The notes under the pieces are model-generated. The model was not told the DNA's origin, ran no database searches, and saw nothing but the letters and a program-made list of their open reading frames with translations. A program made the position numbers and the translations under genes. This document shows, one piece after another, positions 8,437-15,695 of a stretch of DNA of 64,000 nucleotides (position 1 is the stretch's first letter; every line of letters starts with the position of its first letter). Origin of the DNA: Kytococcus schroeteri (lineage in GTDB: Bacteria > Actinomycetota > Actinomycetes > Actinomycetales > Dermatophilaceae); NCBI RefSeq assembly GCF_002847825.1, contig NZ_PKIZ01000002.1, positions 125,047-189,046 on the forward strand. The letters run 5' to 3'.

Positions 8437-9556
8437 TCCCACTGCCATCCAGCATGCCCTGAGCACGGTCCAGGACCCGGAGATCCGCCGCCCCATCACC
8501 GAGCTCGGGATGGTCGAGGAGGTCCTCACCGCGAAGGACGACCCGGGCCGCGTGCTCGTGCGCGTGCTGCTCACCGTGGCCGGCTGCCCGCTGAAGTCCA
8601 CCATCGAGAAGGACGTCAAGGAGGCCGTCGGCGGCGTGGAGGGCGTCACCGCCGTGGACGTGGAGATGGGCGTCATGAACGACGAGCAGCGGGCCGCCCT
8701 CAAGCAGGGCCTGCGCGGCGGCCAGGCCGAGCGCGAGATCCCCTTCCAGCGCCCGGACAACATGACCCGCGTCTACGCCGTGGCCTCCGGCAAGGGCGGC
8801 GTCGGCAAGTCCTCGGTCACGGTCAACCTCGCCGCCTCGATGGCCACCCAGGGCCTCAAGGTGGGCGTGGTGGACGCCGACATCTACGGCTTCTCCGTGC
8901 CCCGCATGCTCGGCGTGGAGCGCCAGCCCACCCAGGTGGACGAGATGATCATGCCCCCGGTGGCGCACGACGTGAAGGTCATCTCCATCGGCATGTTCGT
9001 GCCCGGCAACCAGCCGGTGGTCTGGCGCGGCCCGATGCTGCACCGCGCGCTGCAGCAGTTCCTCTCCGACGTGTTCTGGGGCGACCTCGACGTGCTCCTG
9101 CTCGACCTGCCGCCGGGCACCGGTGACATCGCGATCTCCGTGGCCCAGATGCTGCCGGGCTCGGAGCTGCTCGTGGTGACCACCCCGCAGCAGGCCGCCG
9201 CCGAGGTGGCCGAGCGCGCCGGCGCCATCGCCCTGCAGACCAAGCAGCGCGTGGCCGGCGTCATCGAGAACATGTCCTGGCTCGAGATGCCCGACGGCAC
9301 GCGCCAGGAGCTGTTCGGCTCCGGCGGCGGCCGCACCGTGGCCGAGTCCCTGGGCCGCACCATCGGCGGCGAGGTGCCGCTGCTGGGCCAGGTGCCGCTG
9401 GACACGCGACTGCGCGAGGGCGGCGACGCCGGCACCCCGGTGGTCCTGGCGGCCCCGGACAGCCCCGCCGGCGCCGCGCTCAACGACATCGCCTCCGGCC
9501 TGGCGCAGCGTGCGCGGGGCCTCTCGGGGCGCAAGCTGGGCATCAGTCCGGTCTGA
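8423..9556 (+). CDS. mrp: Mrp/ApbC/NBP35-family P-loop Fe-S carrier
   Basis: A 377-residue protein. Residues 1-95 are a MIP18/DUF59 domain (PTDP-type start, then VQDPEIRRPITELGM and a VAGCPLKSTIEKDV cysteine region). Residues about 110-370 are a P-loop NTPase with the deviant Walker A SGKGGVGKSSV, DADIYG and LLDLPPGTGD. The family binds and delivers Fe-S clusters. ATG 8423 is preferred over ATG 8414, which would add four residues. It overlaps the end of the DUF1003 gene. A strong hairpin follows. Confidence 0.9.
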   Translation: MPTPDPTAIQHALSTVQDPEIRRPITELGMVEEVLTAKDDPGRVLVRVLLTVAGCPLKSTIEKDVKEAVGGVEGVTAVDVEMGVMNDEQRAALKQGLRGGQAEREIPFQRPDNMTRVYAVASGKGGVGKSSVTVNLAASMATQGLKVGVVDADIYGFSVPRMLGVERQPTQVDEMIMPPVAHDVKVISIGMFVPGNQPVVWRGPMLHRALQQFLSDVFWGDLDVLLLDLPPGTGDIAISVAQMLPGSELLVVTTPQQAAAEVAERAGAIALQTKQRVAGVIENMSWLEMPDGTRQELFGSGGGRTVAESLGRTIGGEVPLLGQVPLDTRLREGGDAGTPVVLAAPDSPAGAALNDIASGLAQRARGLSGRKLGISPV

Positions 9557-9568
9557 CCCCGACCACGT

Positions 9569-9607
9569 CAGAGGGCCCGGGACGCTGCGTGCGTCCCGGA
9601 CCCTCTG
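9569..9607. terminator. bidirectional hairpin between mrp and tatB
   Basis: GC-rich stem: GAGGGCCCGGGACG-type left arm and CGTCCCGGACCCTC right arm, with a short loop, placed between two convergent genes. There is no U-tract, which is usual for terminators in high-GC actinobacteria. Confidence 0.75.
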
Positions 9608-9644
9608 CGCGTGGCCACCCCGCGGTGCGCGGCCGGGCGGCGCC

Positions 9645-10088
9645 TCAGGTGGCGTCGGGGTCGAAGGGGGTGGGAACCAGCGGGTCGTAGGTGTGTGGGT
9701 TGCCCCAGCGGGGCGTGGGAGCTCCACCGCGCTGCTCGACGGCACCGGTGGAGCTGGCCACCCCGGTGGTCTCGCCGGCCGGCGTGGAGGTCGGGTCCTT
9801 GAGCGGGTTCAGCTCGTCGACCAGGGGCTGGTAGTCCTCCATGAGCGCCTCGCGGACGATGCGGCGCGGGTTGTACTGGCGGGGGTCCCACTTGCGCCAG
9901 TCGAGGTCCACGTCGTCGCCCACCTGCTCGCGCAGGTCGCCCTTGGCCTGGTTGGCCATGTCGCGGGCCTGGCGGACCCAGCGGCGGAGGTTGTCCATGG
10001 CGGCCGGCAGGCGGTCGGGACCGATGATGACCAGGACCGCGACCATGATCAGCAGGAGCTCCCACTGGGACATCCCGAAGATGTTCAC
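9645..10088 (-). CDS. tatB: Sec-independent protein translocase subunit TatB
   Basis: A 147-residue TatA/B-family protein. It has a single N-terminal membrane helix (about residues 7-22), then the PDRLP hinge and an amphipathic helix LPAAMDNLRRWVRQARDMA, then an acidic, proline-rich C-terminal tail. Actinobacterial TatB proteins have this length and start. Together with TatA/TatC it recognises twin-arginine signals, such as the one on the exported protein at 54639. GTG 10088 is the start. Related genomes carry a methyltransferase and sigE/rseA beside tatB; here only the methyltransferase is present. Confidence 0.88.
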   Translation of the reverse strand: MNIFGMSQWELLLIMVAVLVIIGPDRLPAAMDNLRRWVRQARDMANQAKGDLREQVGDDVDLDWRKWDPRQYNPRRIVREALMEDYQPLVDELNPLKDPTSTPAGETTGVASSTGAVEQRGGAPTPRWGNPHTYDPLVPTPFDPDAT

Positions 10089-10188
10089 GATCCTGCTCCT
10101 GTCGTCGTCCGTGCGTCACGGGCCCCGTCGGGCCCCCGGTGGCCGTCCCGCCCGGCGGGTGGCCAGGGGACAGTGTGCCAGCCCGCCG

Positions 10189-10815
10189 TCACGGGGCCAC
10201 AGCCAGCGCCACCCCCGCCCCCACCGGCAGCAGCAGGGCGTCGGAGTCCCGCTCGCGCCACTCCTCCAGCACGTGGCGCACCAGCAGCGTGCCCGGGTCC
10301 CGGTCCACGGGGTCAGCCAGGCGGCCGCCGAGGCCGGCACCCACCATCGCCAGGAGCCCCCCGGGCCGCACGACGCGGCGTGCCTGCTCCACCTGGTCGG
10401 CCAGGTCGGGCGCGGGGGCGTCCACCACCACGAGGTCGTACGCGGCGTCGCGCAGGCGCGTCATCACCTCGCCGGGACGCCCGGGCATGATCCGCCAGCG
10501 GTGCTGGGGCACCCCGGCCGTGGTGGTGGCACGGCGGGTGAGCGCGGCGCGGGGCTCGTCGTCGATGCAGGTGAGCGCCCCGTCGGTGGGCATGCCCTGG
10601 AGGATCCACAGCGGCAGCGCGCCGCCCATCGTGGTGGCGGTCACCGCGGAGCGCGCCGCGGCGGTGCGCGCCACGAGGCGCAGCACGGCCCCCTCGGCGG
10701 CCACGTCCCCACCACCCGCCTGGGTGCGCGCCACGTCCGCGGCGTCGGCGGCGCCCACCGGCTCGGCGGGCCAGCGGGCGGCGTACGCGGCCAGCGCGAC
10801 CTGCTCACGGTTCAT
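10189..10815 (-). CDS. O-methyltransferase-family protein
   Basis: A 208-residue SAM-dependent methyltransferase-like protein of the class I Rossmann type. An acidic motif (LTCIDDEP) replaces part of the usual SAM loop, and a LVVVDAPAPDLADQVEQARRVVRPGGLLAMVG block corresponds to motifs IV-VI. It matches the O-methyltransferase encoded beside sigE-tatB in many Actinobacteria. The substrate is unknown. The N-terminal SAM-binding glycine motif is weak (TATTMGGALPLW), so catalytic activity is uncertain. Confidence 0.7.
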   Translation of the reverse strand: MNREQVALAAYAARWPAEPVGAADAADVARTQAGGGDVAAEGAVLRLVARTAAARSAVTATTMGGALPLWILQGMPTDGALTCIDDEPRAALTRRATTTAGVPQHRWRIMPGRPGEVMTRLRDAAYDLVVVDAPAPDLADQVEQARRVVRPGGLLAMVGAGLGGRLADPVDRDPGTLLVRHVLEEWRERDSDALLLPVGAGVALAVAP

Positions 10816-10841
10816 GGGGCCACACTATGCGGCCGCAGACG

Positions 10842-10880
10842 CCGGTGGGCCCTCCCCCGCATCGGGAGAGGGCCCACCGG
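10842..10880. terminator. hairpin downstream of the DUF3117 gene
   Basis: Perfect CCGGTGGGCCCTC / GAGGGCCCACCGG stem with a 13-base interval, 17 bases past the DUF3117 stop and upstream of the methyltransferase start. Confidence 0.7.
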
Positions 10881-10896
10881 GTGGGGGGCGCGCAGG

Positions 10897-11067
10897 TCAG
10901 GCGCCGACGCAGTCGTTGATGACCGCGCCCAGCTCCTTGGCCTCGTCGGGCGTCATCTCGACCACGAGACGGCCACCGCCCTCCAGGGGCATGCGCAGGA
11001 CGATGCCGCGGCCCTCCTTGGTCATCTCCAGGGGGCCGTCACCGGTGCGGGGCTTCATGGCAGCCAT
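10897..11067 (-). CDS. DUF3117 small protein
   Basis: A 56-residue protein, close to the standard family length, starting MAAMKPRTGDGPLEMTKEGR and ending in the conserved KELGAVINDCVGA. DUF3117 proteins are nearly universal in Actinobacteria, small and highly conserved, and their function is not established. An AAAGG-type ribosome-binding site lies upstream of ATG 11067. A strong terminator follows, so it is probably monocistronic and well expressed. Confidence 0.9.
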   Translation of the reverse strand: MAAMKPRTGDGPLEMTKEGRGIVLRMPLEGGGRLVVEMTPDEAKELGAVINDCVGA

Positions 11068-11298
11068 GCCTCTACCTTTCGTCGTCGTGCCGGACGCGCG
11101 GACCGGGCCCGGCACAGGGTGGGCCTGCTCGTGCAGGTCCGCTGGTCGCAGCGACCATTATCGCCCATCGGCGGCACTGCTCGGCGCGAGAGGGGGCCCG
11201 ACGGGCGGATCGTCACCGCATCGCAACACTCGCACCACCTCCCCACGGGTGCCGGCCGGGTGGCAGGCTACGGGCAGCCGACCCGACAGGAGCACACC

Positions 11299-12093
11299 GT
11301 GAACGACAACCCCCGCCCCGTCCTGCTCGACCTCACCGACGGCGTGGCCACCGTGACCCTCAACCGCCCCGAGGCGATGAACGCCCTCGACGTGGCCACC
11401 AAGGAGGCCCTGCTCTCCACCCTGCGCGAGGTGGCCGAGGACCCCGCCGCGCGCGTCGTGGTGCTCACCGGCGCCGGTGACCGCGCCTTCTGCGTGGGGC
11501 AGGACCTCAAGGAGCACATCGGGCTGCTCGAGGACGGCACCGCCTGGGACACGGTGCCGCAGCACTACAACCCCATCGTCACCGCGCTGGCCGAGATGCC
11601 CAAGCCCGTCGTCGCCCGCATCAACGGGGCGTGCGCCGGGGCCGGCGCGGCGTTCGCCATGGCCTGCGACGTGCGCGTGATGGCCGCCGAGGCCCAGGTC
11701 ACCTTCGCCTTCGCCGGCATCGGGCTCTCCTGCGACTCCGGCACCAGCTGGCACCTGCCCCGCCTGGTGGGGCCGCAGCGGGCCGCCGAGCTGCTCCTCA
11801 TGGGGGGCCGTGTGTCCGCCCAGGAGGCCCTCGCGATGGGGCTCGTGGGCACCGTGGTGCCGGCGGCGGAGTTGGACGCCACCGTGGCCGAGCTGGCGGG
11901 GCGCCTGGCCCAGGGGCCGACCGTGGCCTACGCCGCCATCAAGGCCTCGCTGCGCACCGCCCAGGGCACGGACCTGCCCGGCGCGCTGGCCTTCGAGGCC
12001 GAGCAGATGCGCCGCACCGGCAGCAGCCGCGACCACCGGGCCGCGGTGGAGGCCTTCCTGGCCAAGGAGAGGCCCGTCTTCGCCGGCGAGTGA
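11299..12093 (+). CDS. enoyl-CoA hydratase/isomerase family protein
   Basis: A 264-residue crotonase-fold protein. It has the N-terminal TVTLNRPEAMNALD motif, the oxyanion-hole segment GDRAFCVGQDL, a NGACAGAGAAFAMACDVRVMA block and the second catalytic segment FAGIGLSCDSGTSW, where family members often have a glutamate. Absence of the typical glutamate pair suggests a PaaG/isomerase-like or other crotonase activity rather than classical hydration. The GTG at 11299 follows an AGGAG ribosome-binding site. No other beta-oxidation gene is adjacent, so the substrate cannot be assigned. Confidence 0.85.
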   Translation: MNDNPRPVLLDLTDGVATVTLNRPEAMNALDVATKEALLSTLREVAEDPAARVVVLTGAGDRAFCVGQDLKEHIGLLEDGTAWDTVPQHYNPIVTALAEMPKPVVARINGACAGAGAAFAMACDVRVMAAEAQVTFAFAGIGLSCDSGTSWHLPRLVGPQRAAELLLMGGRVSAQEALAMGLVGTVVPAAELDATVAELAGRLAQGPTVAYAAIKASLRTAQGTDLPGALAFEAEQMRRTGSSRDHRAAVEAFLAKERPVFAGE

Positions 12094-12111
12094 CCCCCGC
12101 ACCGCCCCGGG

Positions 12112-12153
12112 CACGCAGGAGGGCCCGCTCCACGGGGCGGGCCCTCCTGCGTG
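12112..12153. terminator. hairpin between the crotonase gene and a convergent SRPBCC gene
   Basis: Near-perfect 19-bp inverted repeat (CACGCAGGAGGGCCCGCTCC with its complement) and a 3-4 base loop, positioned between convergent stops. Confidence 0.8.
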
Positions 12154-12171
12154 CGTGTCCGGCGCCTCGGC

Positions 12172-12606
12172 TCAGGCCCGGCGGGAGGACGCCTCCGCGG
12201 CCTCGATGGCGCGCTTGACCGCCTTGTTCACCGCGCGCTCGGCCGCGCCGTCGCCCCCCATACCCGAGGGGCGCACGGACTCGCGCCACGAGATGCGGCA
12301 CCCCCGCGGGTGCGGGGTCATCGTCACGTCGCACCAGCCGGCCACCCGGGAACCCACCCGGCGCAGCGAGAACGCGGCGGGGCCCCCGGTCGGCGGCGTC
12401 CAGCGCGTCACCTTGAACTCGTCCCGGGCCGAGCCCAGCCCCACGGGCGTGCGCGCCTCGAACGTCCAGCCGATCCCCACCGGGCCCGGCGCGGTGGTGG
12501 TCACCTTGTAGGGGGTGTAGGCGCTGCGGGGCGCGAACTCGGTGAGCAGCGGCCAGACCGCCTCCACCGGCGCGCTCGCGAAGCGCTCCACCTCAAACGA
12601 CTTCAC
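12172..12606 (-). CDS. SRPBCC-fold (polyketide cyclase-like) protein
   Basis: A 144-residue START/SRPBCC-type protein. It has the opening beta-strand VKSFEVERFASAPVEAVWPLL, a central GIGWTFEARTPVG strand and a long C-terminal helix AVNKAVKRAIEAAEA closing the cavity. Such proteins bind hydrophobic ligands; no specific substrate can be inferred. GTG 12606 was chosen because the family fold begins there and an AGAGGA ribosome-binding site precedes it. Confidence 0.75.
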   Translation of the reverse strand: MKSFEVERFASAPVEAVWPLLTEFAPRSAYTPYKVTTTAPGPVGIGWTFEARTPVGLGSARDEFKVTRWTPPTGGPAAFSLRRVGSRVAGWCDVTMTPHPRGCRISWRESVRPSGMGGDGAAERAVNKAVKRAIEAAEASSRRA

Positions 12607-12687
12607 GGGTGTTCCTCTCTGCTCCAGGCCCCACCCGGTGTGCGACGAGGGTGGAGGCAGGGACACCTTGCCACGGTGTGGGCCGCT

Positions 12688-12984
12688 TCACGCGGTCGGG
12701 GGCGTGCGGCGCGCCGCCTCGAGCGCCCGGTCGCGCGCCTCCAGCTCCTCGGCCATGCGGCGCAGGGCGTCATCGACCTCGGCCATGCGGTAGCCCCGCA
12801 GGGCCACCGGCAGCCGCAGGCCCTCCACGTCCTGGGCGTGCAGCGGGCCGTCCGGCAGGTGCACGGCGGCGTCGGCCGGCAGCTCCGGGGAGAGGGCCCC
12901 CTCCCCCGCGGGCAGGCGCCCGACGGCCAGCGCGGCCACCCAGGCCACGACGCAGACGAGCAGGACGATGACGACGACCTCCAT
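12688..12984 (-). CDS. membrane-anchored DivIVA-domain protein
   Basis: A 98-residue protein with one N-terminal membrane helix (VVVIVLLVCVVAWVAALAV), a short linker and a DivIVA-type motif (LRGYRMAEVDDALRRMAEELEARD) that would form a coiled coil. DivIVA domains recognise curved membranes and organise polar growth and septation; this small single-pass version is of unknown function. ATG 12984 gives the membrane helix at the extreme N-terminus; an upstream ATG at 12996 adds four residues. Confidence 0.65.
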   Translation of the reverse strand: MEVVVIVLLVCVVAWVAALAVGRLPAGEGALSPELPADAAVHLPDGPLHAQDVEGLRLPVALRGYRMAEVDDALRRMAEELEARDRALEAARRTPPTA

Positions 12985-13020
12985 GGCGCAGATCATGGCA
13001 CGCCGCGGGCGCCGCCGGCC

Positions 13021-13782
13021 TCACTCCGCGGGACGTCCCCGGCGGGCGGCCCCGGGGTGCTCCACCACGTGGCGGACCGCGTCGGCCGGGTCGTCGGTGA
13101 GGTACAGCAGGTCGGTGTCCTGCGGGGAGACCATGCCGCGCTCCATGAGGACGTCGCGGATCCAGTCCAGCAGCGGCTGCCAGAAGTCCACCCCGATGAG
13201 CACGATCGGGAAGTGGGTCACCTTGCCGGTCTGCACCAGGGTGAGCGCCTCGAAGAGCTCGTCGAGCGTGCCGAAGCCGCCCGGCAGCACGATGAAGCCG
13301 CTGGCGTACTTGACGAACATCGTCTTGCGCACGAAGAAGTAGCGGAAGTTCACGCCCAGGTCGACGTACTCGTTGAGCCCGGTCTCGAAGGGCAGCTCGA
13401 TGCCCAGGCCCACGCTGTCACCCTCGGCCTCGGCCGCGCCCCGGTTGGCGGCCTCCATGGTGCCCGGCCCGCCCCCGGTGATGACGGCGAACCCGGCCTC
13501 CACGAGCAGGCGCCCCACCTCCAGCCCGAAGGCGTAGGCCGGCGAGTCGGGTGTGGCCCGCGCGGAGCCGAAGACGCTCACGGCCGGGCCGAGCTCGGCC
13601 AGCGCCCCGAAGCCCTCCACGAACTCGGCCTGGATGCGCATGACGCGCCACGGGTCGGTGTGCACGAAGGCCCCCAGGCCGTCGTTGCGCAGCAGGCGCT
13701 CGTCAGTGGTCTCCGACGGCACGCGCCGGCCCCGCAGGCGTACCGGACCCTTGTAGTAGCTGGACTTCCGCGATGTGGTCAC
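13021..13782 (-). CDS. LOG-family protein (TIGR00730, PpnN-like)
   Basis: A 253-residue Rossmann-like protein with the two signatures of lysine-decarboxylase-like LOG proteins: ITGGGPGTMEAANRGA and LPGGFGTLDELFEAL. Members hydrolyse the N-glycosidic bond of nucleoside monophosphates or cytokinin nucleotides. The longer N-terminal portion (about 50 residues, KSSYYKGPVRLRGRRVP) fits the TIGR00730 subgroup common in Actinobacteria. GTG 13782 is chosen; upstream sequence is low-complexity. Confidence 0.88.
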   Translation of the reverse strand: MTTSRKSSYYKGPVRLRGRRVPSETTDERLLRNDGLGAFVHTDPWRVMRIQAEFVEGFGALAELGPAVSVFGSARATPDSPAYAFGLEVGRLLVEAGFAVITGGGPGTMEAANRGAAEAEGDSVGLGIELPFETGLNEYVDLGVNFRYFFVRKTMFVKYASGFIVLPGGFGTLDELFEALTLVQTGKVTHFPIVLIGVDFWQPLLDWIRDVLMERGMVSPQDTDLLYLTDDPADAVRHVVEHPGAARRGRPAE

Positions 13783-13843
13783 CGGGCCACCGTAACCATC
13801 GGCACCGACGACCTCCCGACGACCTGCCACCGCCCCGGGGCGC

Positions 13844-13877
13844 AGCACGCCCCCGGCCGCGCGGCCGGGGGCGTGCT
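13844..13877. terminator. hairpin downstream of gltA
   Basis: Perfect inverted repeat AGCACGCCCCCGGCCGC / GCGGCCGGGGGCGTGCT, about 24 bases past the citrate synthase stop. Confidence 0.8.
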
Positions 13878-13900
13878 CGTGGTGCGCGGTGCGTCGCGCG

Positions 13901-15187
13901 TCAGGCGGTCGGGTAGTCGCGCTGCGCGGACCCGGTGTAGATCTGGCGCGGACGGCCGATCTTGGTGTGCGGGTCGTTGATCATCTCGCGGTACTGGGCG
14001 ATCCAGCCCGGCAGGCGCCCGATGGCGAAGAGCACCGTGAACATGTCGGTCGGGAAGCCCATGGCCTGGTAGATGAGGCCGGTGTAGAAGTCCACGTTCG
14101 GGTACAGCTTGCGCTGCACGAAGTACTCGTCCTCGAGGGCGACCTTCTCCAGCTGCATGGCGATCTCGAGCTGCTCGTCGCCGGCTCCCAGGTGCTCCAG
14201 CACCTCGTCGGCGGTCTTCTTGACGATGGCCGCGCGCGGGTCGTAGTTCTTGTAGACACGGTGGCCGAAGCCCATGAGCTTGACCCCGTCCTCCTTGTTC
14301 TTGACCTTGCGGACGAACTCGTCCACGCCGCCCTCGGACTTCTGGATGCCCTCGAGCATCTCCAGCACGGCCTGGTTGGCGCCACCGTGCAGCGGACCCC
14401 ACAGGGCCTGCACGCCGGCGGAGACCGACCCGTAGAGGTTGGTGTTGGCCGAGCCCACCAGGCGCACCGTGGAGGTGGAGCAGTTCTGCTCGTGGTCGGC
14501 GTGCAGCACGAAGAGCATGTCCAGCGCACGGACCATGCGCTCGTCGAGCTCGTAGTTGCCGTCGGCGTCCGCGAAGGTCATGCGGAGGAAGTTCTCCACC
14601 ACCGTCAGGTCGGTGTCGGCCTGCATCGGGCCGAGGCCCTGACGGTTGCGGTAGGCGTTGGCGGCCAGCACCGGCACCTGGCCCATGAGGCGGCGGGCGG
14701 CGTTCTCCAGCTGCTCGGGGTCGAAGGGGTCCAGGTTCTCGGTGTCGTAGGTGCACAGCGCCGAGATGGCCGAGGAGAGCACCGGCATCGGGTGGGCGTC
14801 GGTGGGGAAGGAGTGGAAGAAGTCCTTCATGCCCTCGGGCATGACCGCCTTGGCGCGCACGTCGCGGCGGAAGGTGTCCAGCTCCTCGGCGGACGGCAGC
14901 TCGCCGTCCATGAGCAGCTTGGCGACCTCCATGAACTCGGACTTCTCGGCCAGCTGCTCGATGGGGTACCCGCGGTAGCGCAGGATGCCCTCGTCGCCGT
15001 CGATGAAGGTGATGGCCGACGAGCAGGAGGCGGTGTTCACGAAGCCCACGTCGAGCGTGACGTTGCCGGTCTCCTTGCGCAGGGCGGAGATGTCGTAGCC
15101 GTTGTCGCCCTCGACGGACTCGACGAAGGGGAACTCCAGGGTCGTGCCCTCGTGGGTGAAGGTGGCGGGTGCCTTGTCGGCGGTCAT
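13901..15187 (-). CDS. gltA: citrate synthase
   Basis: A 428-residue type-II citrate synthase condensing oxaloacetate and acetyl-CoA at entry to the TCA cycle. Diagnostic segments: FIDGDEGILRYRGYP, the first catalytic histidine in LWGPLHGGANQAVLEML, and the second in MGFGHRVYKNYDPRA. The DHEQNCSTSTVR segment is also typical. The length matches the hexameric, NADH-type bacterial enzyme. The gene stands alone before a strong terminator; the ferredoxin gene upstream is in the same direction with a 78-base gap. Confidence 0.96.
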   Translation of the reverse strand: MTADKAPATFTHEGTTLEFPFVESVEGDNGYDISALRKETGNVTLDVGFVNTASCSSAITFIDGDEGILRYRGYPIEQLAEKSEFMEVAKLLMDGELPSAEELDTFRRDVRAKAVMPEGMKDFFHSFPTDAHPMPVLSSAISALCTYDTENLDPFDPEQLENAARRLMGQVPVLAANAYRNRQGLGPMQADTDLTVVENFLRMTFADADGNYELDERMVRALDMLFVLHADHEQNCSTSTVRLVGSANTNLYGSVSAGVQALWGPLHGGANQAVLEMLEGIQKSEGGVDEFVRKVKNKEDGVKLMGFGHRVYKNYDPRAAIVKKTADEVLEHLGAGDEQLEIAMQLEKVALEDEYFVQRKLYPNVDFYTGLIYQAMGFPTDMFTVLFAIGRLPGWIAQYREMINDPHTKIGRPRQIYTGSAQRDYPTA

Positions 15188-15265
15188 GGTCTTCCTCTCG
15201 GCGGGCCGGCCTGTGGCCAGCAGTCAGAACGGGTGGCACCGCGCAGCGGCGCCCGTCGCGTCAGG

Positions 15266-15589
15266 TCAGTGGTCGCCCTGGGGCGGCAGGGCGGAGACCA
15301 CCGGGTGGTCCTTGGGGATCACGCCCATCTTGGCAGCGCCTCCGGGGGCACCGAGGTCGTCGAAGAACTCGACGTTCGCCTTGTAGTAGTCGGCCCACTC
15401 GTCGGGCAGGTCGTCCTCGTAGTAGATGGCCTCCACAGGGCAGACCGGCTCGCACGCACCACAGTCCACGCACTCGTCGGGGTGGATGTAGAGCGACCGC
15501 TCCCCCTCGTAGATGCAGTCGACGGGGCACTCGTCGATGCAGGCCTTGTCCTTGACGTCGACACACGGCAAGGCGATGACGTAGGTCAC
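15266..15589 (-). CDS. fdxA: 7Fe ferredoxin FdxA
   Basis: A 107-residue ferredoxin with an N-terminal seven-iron arrangement: a [18 protein letters not shown] segment (3Fe-4S plus one ligand) and a [16 protein letters not shown] segment (4Fe-4S), then the acidic tail typical of mycobacterial FdxA/FdxC. It donates electrons to redox enzymes. GTG 15589 follows an excellent AGGAGGAA ribosome-binding site. It sits near mshB and typA, as in mycobacterial genomes. Confidence 0.93.
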   Translation of the reverse strand: MTYVIALPCVDVKDKACIDECPVDCIYEGERSLYIHPDECVDCGACEPVCPVEAIYYEDDLPDEWADYYKANVEFFDDLGAPGGAAKMGVIPKDHPVVSALPPQGDH

Positions 15590-15695
15590 GCTTTCTTCCT
15601 CCTGGCAGCTCGGCACGGCGGGCACGCAGGCCACCTCCGGCCCTTCATCCTAAGTGCACTCGCACCGGCCCACCGCCCACGGGGGCCCACGCCAC

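Noticed and set aside
11299..12093. Naming the crotonase-fold gene as a phenylacetate paaG/paaF gene
   Set aside because: No phenylacetate or beta-oxidation genes lie nearby and the catalytic glutamates are not clearly conserved.
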